This document shows, piece by piece, positions 5,715-12,890 of a stretch of DNA of 13,888 bases. Positions within the stretch are counted from its first letter, which is position 1; every line of letters starts with the position of its first letter. Made by a program: the position numbers and the translations under genes. The stretch covers positions 1 through 13,888 of the forward strand of contig DAOTWB010000040.1 of NCBI GenBank assembly GCA_034436235.1. Reading direction: 5' to 3'. Below the pieces are notes generated by a model, which saw only the letters and a program-made list of their open reading frames with translations, was not told the origin of the DNA and did not search any database. This DNA is from CP2-2F sp034436235. GTDB taxonomy: Bacteria > Chloroflexota > Anaerolineae > Aggregatilineales > UBA2796.

Positions 5715-8294
5715 TCATTCCAAACGTAGCGCGCGCGCAGGCTGAATCTGCCCGATGCGCAGCGCAGGATAGACGCCTGCCAGAAGCGACGCGATGAGCG
5801 CCACAAGCGCCGCCTGCGCGTAAAACTCTGGACGCAAGCCCAGCGTCAACGTCCAGCCGAAGCTGCGCAAATTGATGATGTACACCAGCACCCATGCCAG
5901 CACTGTGCCGACTGGCACCGCCATGACCGCTGCGATAGCGCCCATCAGGCTCGTCTCAGCCAAGGTCAGGCGGAAGAGCTGACGGCGCGTCATGCCGTTA
6001 GCGCGCATCGCGCCGAACTCGCGCGTGCGCTCCAGCTGCAAGCTCGCCAAAGCTGAGAGAATGCCGATGAATGCCACCACAGTCGCCAACAAATTCAGCG
6101 CAGTAGTGATGGCGAACGTCTGATCGAACACGACCAGCACGCTCTCGCGCAGATCGCGGTTGGACTGCACCAACAGCTCTTGCTGACCGTCAAAAGCAGC
6201 GCGAATGGCGTTCACCACATCTGAGACGGCGTACTCAGGTGCGACCCACGCCGCAATGGTCGAGATGTATGGATCGTCGTAATATTGCAAGTAGACGTGC
6301 CGCCGCAACATGACCGTGCCTTGATCGCCGCTGTAATCCACCATGAAAGCGGCGATCGGAAAGGTATGCTCGCCGCGATCGGTCAGCAGCGTGATGCGCT
6401 GCCCTGCCGCGATTGGAATGCCGCGCTGCCGCGCAAAAGTCTCGCTGACCATCACAGCACCTTCGCCGAGCGCCGCCCAGACCGTCTCGTAGTCGCCGAT
6501 CTGCCAGACGAAGCGTCGCTTGCCCATCGAAGTATCGCGATCGATCGCCGTCAGCAAGACCGGCTGCGGATCGTTTGGACGGATCACATCCACGCTGCGC
6601 GAGACGCCGACCGCGACCACGCCTTCGATGTTGCGCACTATATCCGCGACGCTCGGCTCGACGGGCACATCCTGCCGCACTGCCGAGATTGAAGGCGGAC
6701 TGATCAAGATATCGGCGCGGATCGTATCGGCGAGCCAGCCTTGCACGTCGTTGCGGAAGCTGCCGACCATCGCGCTGATGCCGACGATCACCGAAACTGC
6801 CACCATCAGCGCCGCGATGGCGACGCTCGTTCGGCTCAGGCTGCGGATGATGCTGCGCGGCGCCATCAGCCCTAGCACGCCGAGCAACAATCCGCCTAAC
6901 GGACGCACGACGCTCATCAGCACCAACGTGACCAACGGCGTGAAGAGCGAGAAGCCGACCACAATGCCGAACAACGCCACAAAGTTCACTTCCAAGCTCG
7001 GCAGGCTGAGCGCGCCGAGCGAGACTGCCACAACTATCGCGCCGCTCAGCGTCGCCAATGGCACGGCGCGCCGCACTTTGCGCTCAATATCGCTGCGCTT
7101 GAGCGTGCCGCTCGGCGGCGTGTTGGTCGCCTCATAGGCAGGCAGGAGCGCGGCGAAGAGCGCAGCGCTGATGCCGATCAGCGCGCCTTTCAGCAGCGAG
7201 AGCGTCGGAATATCCACGTTGCGCACAGTGACCGTGAAATACAGGCTGCTGACCGTCTGCGTCACGATGATCACAGCCAATCTGCCCATCAGCACGCCGG
7301 CGATCAGCCCGAAGACCACGCCGAAAGCCGCCAAGAGCGCCGCTTCCCAAAGCACCATGCCGAAAATCTGTCTGCGCGTCACGCCGAGCGCGCGCAATAT
7401 GCCGATGATCGGTCGCCGCTGCACCACTGAGAAGGTGACTGTGTTGTAAATCAAGAACATGCCGACCACAAGCGCCAAAAGCGAGAGCGCGGTCAGGCTC
7501 AGGTTGAAAGCCGCCGTGATCTGCCCGACCGCGCTGGCGCGCGCGCCTGCCACTTGCACGGTCACGCCTGCAGGCAAGCTGGATCGAATGCGCGCCAAGA
7601 GCGCTTCACCAGACGCTGTCTCAGGGATGATCAGATCAATGTTGGTCAGGCGACCCAGCATGTTCAGCACTTCTTGCGCCGTGCTGATATCAGCGATCAG
7701 CAAGTCTTGCAAGCCTTGCGCCGTCACATCGTCCGATGGACGCAACAAGCCTGCGATGGTCAGCTTGTGGCGCGTCGGACCGTAGCGCATGGTGAGCGTA
7801 TCGCCTTCTTGCAAGCCGTACTGCGCTGCCAGCTGCTCTGCCATCAGCACCATGTTCGGCTGCGTCAGGAACGTCGTCACGCCTGAGATATCGGCGTTCG
7901 CGTTCGCCGCACCTAGGTTCAAATAGCCGCGAAATGGCGCCTCAGCGAATGGATCGATGCCGAAGATGCGCAACGGCTGTCCGTCCAGCTCAAGCGCCTG
8001 CGCATAAGCGGTCACCACAGGCGCCGCCTCGCGCACGCCAAGCTCAAGGCGCAGCTGACGGTAGAGTTCGTATGGCACGCCGCTCGGGCCGCCTACGATC
8101 TGGTGCGTCGTGCGTCCTGTCAGGCTCTCAGTGAAGATGCCGAAGGCGCGCGTGGCGCTGGCATTGGCGATATCAATGGCGACCATCATCGCCACGCCGA
8201 GCGCCACGCCTAAGATGAACATCGCCGCTTGAAATGGACGGCGCAATATGGCGCGCAACATGACGCGCTGCAAGGAACTGGGTAGCGTCAGCAT
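5715..8294 (-). CDS. ABC transporter permease with two FtsX domains (MacB/LolC superfamily)
   Basis: An 859-residue membrane protein built of two FtsX halves. TM1 is at about 22-48. A first extracytoplasmic domain follows (about 50-258), then membrane segments at about 262-290, 312-342 and 366-388. The middle holds hydrophobic stretches at about 412-432, 436-474 and 487-512. A second extracytoplasmic domain follows, then three C-terminal segments. The cytoplasmic coupling motif appears twice: RRPIIGILRALGVTRRQIFG (293-312) and RTREFGAMRANGMTRRQLFR (756-775). This duplicated layout is the YbbP-like single-chain form, which needs only an ATPase dimer, here the LolD-type protein two genes upstream. 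Such systems use ATP for mechanotransmission or release of lipids, lipoproteins or peptides rather than bulk import. ATG 8294 is preceded by GAAGGAC 16 bases or less upstream. The substrate is unknown, and the AttH-like partner suggests something hydrophobic. Confidence 0.9.
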   Translation of the reverse strand: MLTLPSSLQRVMLRAILRRPFQAAMFILGVALGVAMMVAIDIANASATRAFGIFTESLTGRTTHQIVGGPSGVPYELYRQLRLELGVREAAPVVTAYAQALELDGQPLRIFGIDPFAEAPFRGYLNLGAANANADISGVTTFLTQPNMVLMAEQLAAQYGLQEGDTLTMRYGPTRHKLTIAGLLRPSDDVTAQGLQDLLIADISTAQEVLNMLGRLTNIDLIIPETASGEALLARIRSSLPAGVTVQVAGARASAVGQITAAFNLSLTALSLLALVVGMFLIYNTVTFSVVQRRPIIGILRALGVTRRQIFGMVLWEAALLAAFGVVFGLIAGVLMGRLAVIIVTQTVSSLYFTVTVRNVDIPTLSLLKGALIGISAALFAALLPAYEATNTPPSGTLKRSDIERKVRRAVPLATLSGAIVVAVSLGALSLPSLEVNFVALFGIVVGFSLFTPLVTLVLMSVVRPLGGLLLGVLGLMAPRSIIRSLSRTSVAIAALMVAVSVIVGISAMVGSFRNDVQGWLADTIRADILISPPSISAVRQDVPVEPSVADIVRNIEGVVAVGVSRSVDVIRPNDPQPVLLTAIDRDTSMGKRRFVWQIGDYETVWAALGEGAVMVSETFARQRGIPIAAGQRITLLTDRGEHTFPIAAFMVDYSGDQGTVMLRRHVYLQYYDDPYISTIAAWVAPEYAVSDVVNAIRAAFDGQQELLVQSNRDLRESVLVVFDQTFAITTALNLLATVVAFIGILSALASLQLERTREFGAMRANGMTRRQLFRLTLAETSLMGAIAAVMAVPVGTVLAWVLVYIINLRSFGWTLTLGLRPEFYAQAALVALIASLLAGVYPALRIGQIQPARALRLE

Positions 8295-8310
8295 CGAGTC
8301 CGTCCTTCGA

Positions 8311-8976
8311 TCAGTCAGTCTCGTTAGGATGCAACAGAACTGGCGCGCAGGGCAGCCTGTAGAAATTCGCCCTGCTCATGGCGCGCACAAGCCGATCCGC
8401 GTTCACCGCGTCGTCGCGCAGCGTGAGCAGGCGATAGGTAGCGCGTCCGTCCGTGCGAACGCGCCACAAGCTCTGTTTGCGCTGCACGTCATAAGCTGCC
8501 AGAAAGCTCTCGCCGCTCGGTGTCTGCCAAGCGTAGTGCAGCACACGGCTATCAGCCGTCCACGCCGTCCAGACGGCAGGCGTCATGTGCAGCGCGTCAT
8601 GAACGCGGATGTTCTCGGCAAGCACAAGCTCTTGGCTGTGCGCGTAAGCGCGCAAGACCAAACGGAAAGTGTTATCGCCGTAGTAGGCAGCCACGCTCTC
8701 AATGCGCGCCGCCGTGATGTAGCGCTTATCGGGCGAGATCATCTGATAGCGCCGCTCAATGGCAGGCACAGGCTTGCTCTCTGTGCGCGTGCTGTTGCTC
8801 AGGTCGTGGTGCGTGACCCAATAAAACACGCTGTGCCGAGCAACTGCAAAGCGCTGAAAATGCACAACGCAGCCTGAGTACATGCCGCGTGGCAACGCCG
8901 CGCCGACCGCGCGCGCCGCGCTCAGCAGCACGGCAAAGCAAGCCGTCACGACGATGACTAAGAGCGGCAAGCGCAT
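8311..8976 (-). CDS. Unrecognised secreted protein with TolB-like beta-propeller strands
   Basis: I do not recognise this 221-residue protein. Residues 1-26 form a signal peptide (MRLPLLVIVV, core to about 20, cleavage near VGA-A). VTAC at 10-13 resembles a lipobox, but the hydrophobic stretch continues after it, so an ordinary cleavable signal is more likely. The mature part has short repeats in the style of TolB/WD40 blades: ISPDKRYITAARI (80-92), WTADSRVLHYAW (139-150) and AAYDVQRKQSLWRV (160-173). It is too short for a full propeller. C36 and C210, near the two ends, could close the fold by a disulfide. The gene lies 6 bases after the ATPase gene and 16 bases before the FtsX permease gene, inside their operon, so its product is probably an extracytoplasmic accessory of that transporter. 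The reading frame is well supported by both junctions; the function is not known. Confidence 0.75.
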   Translation of the reverse strand: MRLPLLVIVVTACFAVLLSAARAVGAALPRGMYSGCVVHFQRFAVARHSVFYWVTHHDLSNSTRTESKPVPAIERRYQMISPDKRYITAARIESVAAYYGDNTFRLVLRAYAHSQELVLAENIRVHDALHMTPAVWTAWTADSRVLHYAWQTPSGESFLAAYDVQRKQSLWRVRTDGRATYRLLTLRDDAVNADRLVRAMSRANFYRLPCAPVLLHPNETD

Positions 8977-8982
8977 GGCGAC

Positions 8983-9720
8983 CTACGCTTTCGGCTCAGC
9001 GATCAGCTTGCCTTCATGGATGTGATAGACAACATCGGCGAGCGGCACAACTTCCGGATTGTGCGTCGCCATGATCAGCGTCTTACCTTCATCGCGCGTC
9101 AGCGCCAAGAGCAGGTGCAAGACCTTCGCGCCTGTCTCTTCATCAAGATTGCCTGTCGGCTCATCGGCGAGGATCAAAAACGGCTCGTGAATCAGCGCGC
9201 GTGCAATGGCGACGCGCTGTTGCTCGCCGCCGCTCAAGCGATCAGGATAGGCATCCGCGCGGTGTGCCAAGCCAACGCGCTCCAACAAAGCGCGCGCGCG
9301 CTGTTCGCTGTGACGGCGCGGCTTGCCTTGCAGCTCAAAAGGCAGGCTGACGTTCTCAAGCGCAGTCAAGGTCGGAATCAGATTGAAGAACTGGAAGACG
9401 AAGCCAATGTGATCGCGCCTGAAGAGCGTCAGCGCGCGCTCGTTGAGCGCAGTCAAATTCGTGTCGTCGATCCAAATCTCGCCGCTGCTCGGCACGTCAA
9501 TGCCGCCGATCAGATTGAGCAATGTGCTTTTGCCGCTGCCGCTCTTGCCCAATAGCACGATGAAATCGCCCGTGTACAGATCGGCGTCCAGCGCTTGCAG
9601 AATTATGCGCTGCACGCCTGCTTCTTCATAGGCTTTGCTCAGGTTGCGCAAACGCACAATCGGCACGCTGGAGCGCGCTGACGCGCTTTTCCGCTGAGCA
9701 GTGGTCAAAGATAGCGCCAT
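8983..9720 (-). CDS. ABC transporter ATPase, LolD/MacB type
   Basis: A 245-residue cytoplasmic ATP-binding subunit with all motifs intact: Walker A GKSGSGKST (58-66), Q-loop Q110 in FVFQFFNLIP (107-116), signature LSGGEQQR (162-169), Walker B with catalytic glutamate FLILADEP (181-188), D-loop NLDEET (191-196) and H-loop H220 in ATHN. NLIP after the Q-loop and PTGNLD after Walker B are typical of the LolD/MacB/FtsE group, so the partner is the FtsX-domain permease in the same operon rather than the sugar permeases on the other strand. ATG 9720 has GAGAAAGG 7 bases upstream. The first 20 residues are a Ser/Ala-rich extension before the usual start of the fold. It is the first gene of the operon. 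Confidence 0.95.
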   Translation of the reverse strand: MALSLTTAQRKSASARSSVPIVRLRNLSKAYEEAGVQRIILQALDADLYTGDFIVLLGKSGSGKSTLLNLIGGIDVPSSGEIWIDDTNLTALNERALTLFRRDHIGFVFQFFNLIPTLTALENVSLPFELQGKPRRHSEQRARALLERVGLAHRADAYPDRLSGGEQQRVAIARALIHEPFLILADEPTGNLDEETGAKVLHLLLALTRDEGKTLIMATHNPEVVPLADVVYHIHEGKLIAEPKA

Positions 9721-9779
9721 GGATCAACCTTTCTCGCAGATCGGCTTGGACGATGGACAAACTTTGTGCATTTCGTGAG

Positions 9780-9808
9780 ATCATAGGAACGTTCGCACAG
9801 AACGTCAA
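9780..9808 (-). promoter_or_regulatory. Sigma-70 type promoter of the LolD/FtsX/AttH-like operon with inverted repeat
   Basis: On the - strand, TTGACG (9803-9808) is followed after exactly 17 bases by TATGAT (9780-9785). Each box differs from consensus at one position. The start of transcription would be near 9773, leaving about 50 bases of leader before ATG 9720. Within the spacer lies a perfect inverted repeat, ACGTTC-gcaca-GAACGT (9789-9805), which overlaps the -35 box. A dimeric repressor bound there would block RNA polymerase, so it is a candidate operator. Confidence 0.7.
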
Positions 9809-9832
9809 GTGAGCTTGTGATGAGAGGCACAG

Positions 9833-9862
9833 AAAGGCGCGACGACGCTCAGTCGCGCCTTT
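9833..9862 (-). terminator. Terminator of the sugar dehydrogenase gene
   Basis: A perfect 11-bp GC-rich stem (arms AAAGGCGCGAC at 9833-9843 and GTCGCGCCTTT at 9852-9862) with an 8-base loop lies 10 bases after the stop codon of the dehydrogenase gene. Downstream on the - strand the stem ends in CCTTTCT, a short T-rich tail. It separates this gene from the promoter at 9780-9808. Confidence 0.8.
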
Positions 9863-9872
9863 TGAGAGTAGA

Positions 9873-11045
9873 TCAAGAGCGCTGCAAGCGCAGCACGTAG
9901 CCTTTGTAGTCGATCAGATAGAGTTCGCCGCGCTGATCTTCGCCGAAAGAGCTGATCTGGCGGCGCGTGCTGCGGAATAAGCGCGTCTGCCATGTGCCGT
10001 CGCGGTCGCGCTCAGCGATCCAGACGTTGCCGTTGCAATAATCGCCATAGAAATACAAGCCGCGCAGCGCTTGCAGCTGCGCGCCGCGATAGACATAGCC
10101 GCCTGTGACCGAGCAGCCTTGTGTGTGATCGTAAGTGACGAACGGCGGCATGTAGTCAGCGCCGAGCGGCTTATCGCTCAGGCGATTATCGCCTTCCATG
10201 ATGTTCCAGCCGAAGTTCATGCCGCCTTGGCTGCCGTGCGGCACAAAAGTCACCTCTTCAGCGCCTGCCCAGCCGACGTCAGCGATGTACAGGTCGCCTG
10301 TCTCGCGGTCAAAGCTGATGCGCCACGGATTGCGCAGTCCATACGCCCAGATTTCAGGCGCGGCGTTCGGCGTATTCACAAACGGATTATCGGGCGGAAT
10401 GGCATAGCGATCTGAGGACAAGTCGTTCACATCGAGCCGCAGAATCTTGCCGAGCAAGACGCTCAAATTCTGCGCGTTGCCTTCAGGATCGCCTTGCGTG
10501 CCGCCGCCATCACCAACGCTCAGATACAAGTAGCCATCCGGTCCGAACTTCAAGCCGCCGCCATTGTGATCAGGGAAAGGCTGCGCAATGCGGAGCAAGA
10601 TCGTGCCGCTGCTCGGATCGGCGCGATTCGGATCGTCAGCGCTGACGCGATAGCGCGCCAAGACCGTGTGTCCATCGCGGTCGAAGTAATAGACGAAGAA
10701 CGCGCCGTTCTGCGCATATTGCGGATGAAAGGCGAGACTGAGCAAGCCGCGCTCAGTGTAACCTGCGCGGAAAGTGTCATCGGTGAGCAGCGCGTTGATA
10801 TCAAAGAACGGCTGATCGAGCGTCCTGCCGTCTTCATACATGATCCAGACCTGACCTGCCTGCTCGACCACGAAGAGCCGTCCGCTACCATCGCCTGCGT
10901 GCGTCAGGTAAAGCGGATTATCGAACTTGCCGCCGATCTGCTCAAAGCGATAGGCGAACGGATCGCGCGGATCCTGAGCGCGAACAACGTGGCTCTGCGC
11001 GAGCCATAGCACGGCGATCAAAAGAAGCGAGATATGTTTCCGCAT
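9873..11045 (-). CDS. Secreted PQQ-type glucose/aldose sugar dehydrogenase
   Basis: A 390-residue six-bladed beta-propeller of the glucose/sorbosone dehydrogenase family (YliI/soluble GDH type), which oxidises aldoses at C1 with pyrroloquinoline quinone outside the cytoplasm. Residues 1-23 form a signal peptide (cleavage VRA-Q). An ATG at 11060 would add only MLNAS, and MRKHISLLL is the more usual signal start, but neither ATG has a clear Shine-Dalgarno sequence, so the start is uncertain. Family motifs are GDGSGRLFVVEQAGQVW (51-67), ERGLLSLAFHP (98-108), DHNGGGLKFGPDGYLYLSVG (159-178), RNPWRISFD (238-246) and GGMNFGWN (274-281). H160 matches the proposed catalytic base and R238 the cofactor-side arginine of known soluble GDH. 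C311 and C337 may form a disulfide. It is transcribed alone from a promoter just after the upstream gene. Whether it really uses PQQ and which sugar it takes cannot be read here. Confidence 0.88.
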   Translation of the reverse strand: MRKHISLLLIAVLWLAQSHVVRAQDPRDPFAYRFEQIGGKFDNPLYLTHAGDGSGRLFVVEQAGQVWIMYEDGRTLDQPFFDINALLTDDTFRAGYTERGLLSLAFHPQYAQNGAFFVYYFDRDGHTVLARYRVSADDPNRADPSSGTILLRIAQPFPDHNGGGLKFGPDGYLYLSVGDGGGTQGDPEGNAQNLSVLLGKILRLDVNDLSSDRYAIPPDNPFVNTPNAAPEIWAYGLRNPWRISFDRETGDLYIADVGWAGAEEVTFVPHGSQGGMNFGWNIMEGDNRLSDKPLGADYMPPFVTYDHTQGCSVTGGYVYRGAQLQALRGLYFYGDYCNGNVWIAERDRDGTWQTRLFRSTRRQISSFGEDQRGELYLIDYKGYVLRLQRS

Positions 11046-11083
11046 ACTTGCATTCAACATTACATATTGACATTCAGCGCAGA

Positions 11084-11113
11084 AGTATAGCGCCTGCGCG
11101 CATCTTTTTCCAA
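11084..11113 (-). promoter_or_regulatory. Probable promoter of the sugar dehydrogenase gene
   Basis: On the - strand, TTGGAA (11108-11113) and TATACT (11084-11089) are separated by 18 bases. The -35 box begins 1 base beyond the stop codon of the upstream gene. The start of transcription would be near 11077, leaving a short leader of about 17 to 32 bases depending on which ATG is used. Confidence 0.5.
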
Positions 11114-11114
11114 G

Positions 11115-12890
11115 CTATGGCTGCGCGATGAGACGCGGCTTGCGCCACATCGCCCAAGCGTAGAACGGCACGCCTTCGCGCACTTCGGTCTGGTAGACCA
11201 ACACAACGCGCTGACCGCGCCACGCGCTCAAATCCACGCGAATCGGAATTGGCGCGCGCTCAGTCCGCATGTCAAAAGCGCCTTCGTAGAGCGTCTGCAC
11301 AGCGCGTCCCTGCCGAATGCCGAGCCGAAACAACGCGCCGGTCTGCGGCACCTCAGGATGCTCGCGCACATTGCGCAAATCAACGTACAATTCCGCCTCA
11401 AAGAAGACCTGCGCTGCATCAGGCAGCTGAAGGTACTGCTCAGCCAGACTGGGCGGATGTTGGTAAAGGACGACGGCGCGCTCAGGCACGTATGCATCAG
11501 GCGGCTGCTCTCGAAACACAGGCGGATCGGCGATGCCGCTCAAAAACTGCAAGTGCGCTTCCACAGGCTGCGCAGCAGGCGCAAAATCGCGATACCAATC
11601 GCCGAAAGCTGTCAGGCGGTGCGCGCCGAGCTGCTGCGCCGTCGCCAGATAGCCGCCGCGATCCGCGTTGACGCGGAACAGGCAGTTATCGTAAGGCGCG
11701 CGCAAATAATTCAGCACGCACAGCCGATCCTCAGGCGTGGCGATGTAGGTCGGCGTGGTGAGGTTGGCGAATAAGTAGCCGAGCGCAGCGCAGCCGAGCA
11801 ACGCGCCATTCGCCGCCGTCATCAGCCGCTGCCTGCCGCGTGCGCAAGCGACGGTCATCGCGCCGAGCATCAACAGCGCAATCCAGAACAAATTGGCGGC
11901 TGTCACGTAGCGCGACGTCGTCGGACGCGCCCAGAAGTACGCCAGCAGATCAGGCTTGACGCGACCGATGGACGCTAACGCGCCGTTGGCAAGGCACAGC
12001 AAGCTCAACGCGCTCGGCACAGCCAAGTTGATCGGCGGCACTTTGTGCCACAGATAGACGAGATTGACTGCCATCAGCGCCACGCCTGACGCGCCGAAGG
12101 CTAGGCTGAGCGCTTGATGCTCAGGCGCGTCAGGCACGAACGGCGCGCCGAGATAGCGCAGGACGTAGAGCGGATAATCCCACAGCTGCGCCGTTATTTC
12201 CGTTTGAAAGCCTTGATCGATGAAAGCGTAGTTCGTGAAATACAATCCGATGTAGAGCGCCGCCGCGCCAAGCCAGATGCCGTAGTGCAGCGGCTCCCGA
12301 TAGCCGCGCAACCAGAGCGCAGGCAACATGGCGAAGGCGAGCGCCAAGCCGCTCAGATACGCATAGCCGGCGCCAATTGCGCATACGATGATCGGCACAA
12401 GGCTGCGCGCGCTGACAGGCAGCCGCACCAGCAGCCAAAGCGCCAAAACCGTGAAAAACAGCCAGAAAAACCACGCCGTCTGGAAGCCCATCAGCCAATT
12501 TTGGCGCTGCCGCACGGCGAAGACGAGCAAGGCGAGCGGCACGGCAAGCCACAGCGCGCTTGCCGCATGAACGCGACGTTGTATCGCCAAAAGCACGCCG
12601 AAGCTCAAAGCTGCCAGTGCAAAACTGACCCACATTTCAACGCGCACGTCCCACGCTGCCAGCAGTGTGACCAGCGCTGTGGTCAAGTGCGTGAAGAAAA
12701 TGCGCGGCTGATCGTGCGGCTTGAGCAGATCGGCAAGGCTGAGCGTCCCTTCGACCGTCTTCAGTACCACAGGCGCGCTCGCCTGCCATTCATCCCAGTG
12801 CGGCACGTTCACGCCATAGCGCGCGATGAAAGCCGCCGTGCTGCTCGCAATGGCAAGGCACGCCAAACCGATCAGGATGCGCAGCCTCAT
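11115..12890 (-). CDS. GT-C-like polytopic membrane protein with C-terminal beta domain
   Basis: A 591-residue membrane protein resembling bacterial GT-C fold proteins, which use polyprenyl-linked sugars at the outer face of the membrane. After TM1 (about 3-24) the first outer loop has WDEW (32-35), the acidic motif expected for GT-C enzymes, and KPHDQPRIFF (57-66), similar to the HNEHR-like motif of one uncharacterised family. RQRQNWLMGFQ (127-137) precedes further membrane segments, about ten in all. The last 100 residues or so are a soluble all-beta module, from about FFEAELYVDLRN to the end, facing outside. ATG 12890 overlaps the TGA of the preceding gene by 4 bases (ATGA), and AAAGGA lies just upstream. 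The longer frame to 12986 only runs into that gene. No substrate can be named, and the glycosyltransferase activity is inferred. Confidence 0.7.
   Translation of the reverse strand: MRLRILIGLACLAIASSTAAFIARYGVNVPHWDEWQASAPVVLKTVEGTLSLADLLKPHDQPRIFFTHLTTALVTLLAAWDVRVEMWVSFALAALSFGVLLAIQRRVHAASALWLAVPLALLVFAVRQRQNWLMGFQTAWFFWLFFTVLALWLLVRLPVSARSLVPIIVCAIGAGYAYLSGLALAFAMLPALWLRGYREPLHYGIWLGAAALYIGLYFTNYAFIDQGFQTEITAQLWDYPLYVLRYLGAPFVPDAPEHQALSLAFGASGVALMAVNLVYLWHKVPPINLAVPSALSLLCLANGALASIGRVKPDLLAYFWARPTTSRYVTAANLFWIALLMLGAMTVACARGRQRLMTAANGALLGCAALGYLFANLTTPTYIATPEDRLCVLNYLRAPYDNCLFRVNADRGGYLATAQQLGAHRLTAFGDWYRDFAPAAQPVEAHLQFLSGIADPPVFREQPPDAYVPERAVVLYQHPPSLAEQYLQLPDAAQVFFEAELYVDLRNVREHPEVPQTGALFRLGIRQGRAVQTLYEGAFDMRTERAPIPIRVDLSAWRGQRVVLVYQTEVREGVPFYAWAMWRKPRLIAQP

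Noticed and set aside
6520..7137. A 205-codon open frame on the + strand opposite the FtsX permease gene
   Set aside because: It is very rich in Thr, Ser and Arg with no recognisable motif, and it is antisense to a gene with two intact FtsX motifs.
8983..9720. The ATPase gene as the missing subunit of the sugar importer
   Set aside because: Its motifs (NLIP after the Q-loop, PTGNLD) and length are of the LolD/MacB group. Sugar importer ATPases are about 350-370 residues with a C-terminal regulatory domain.
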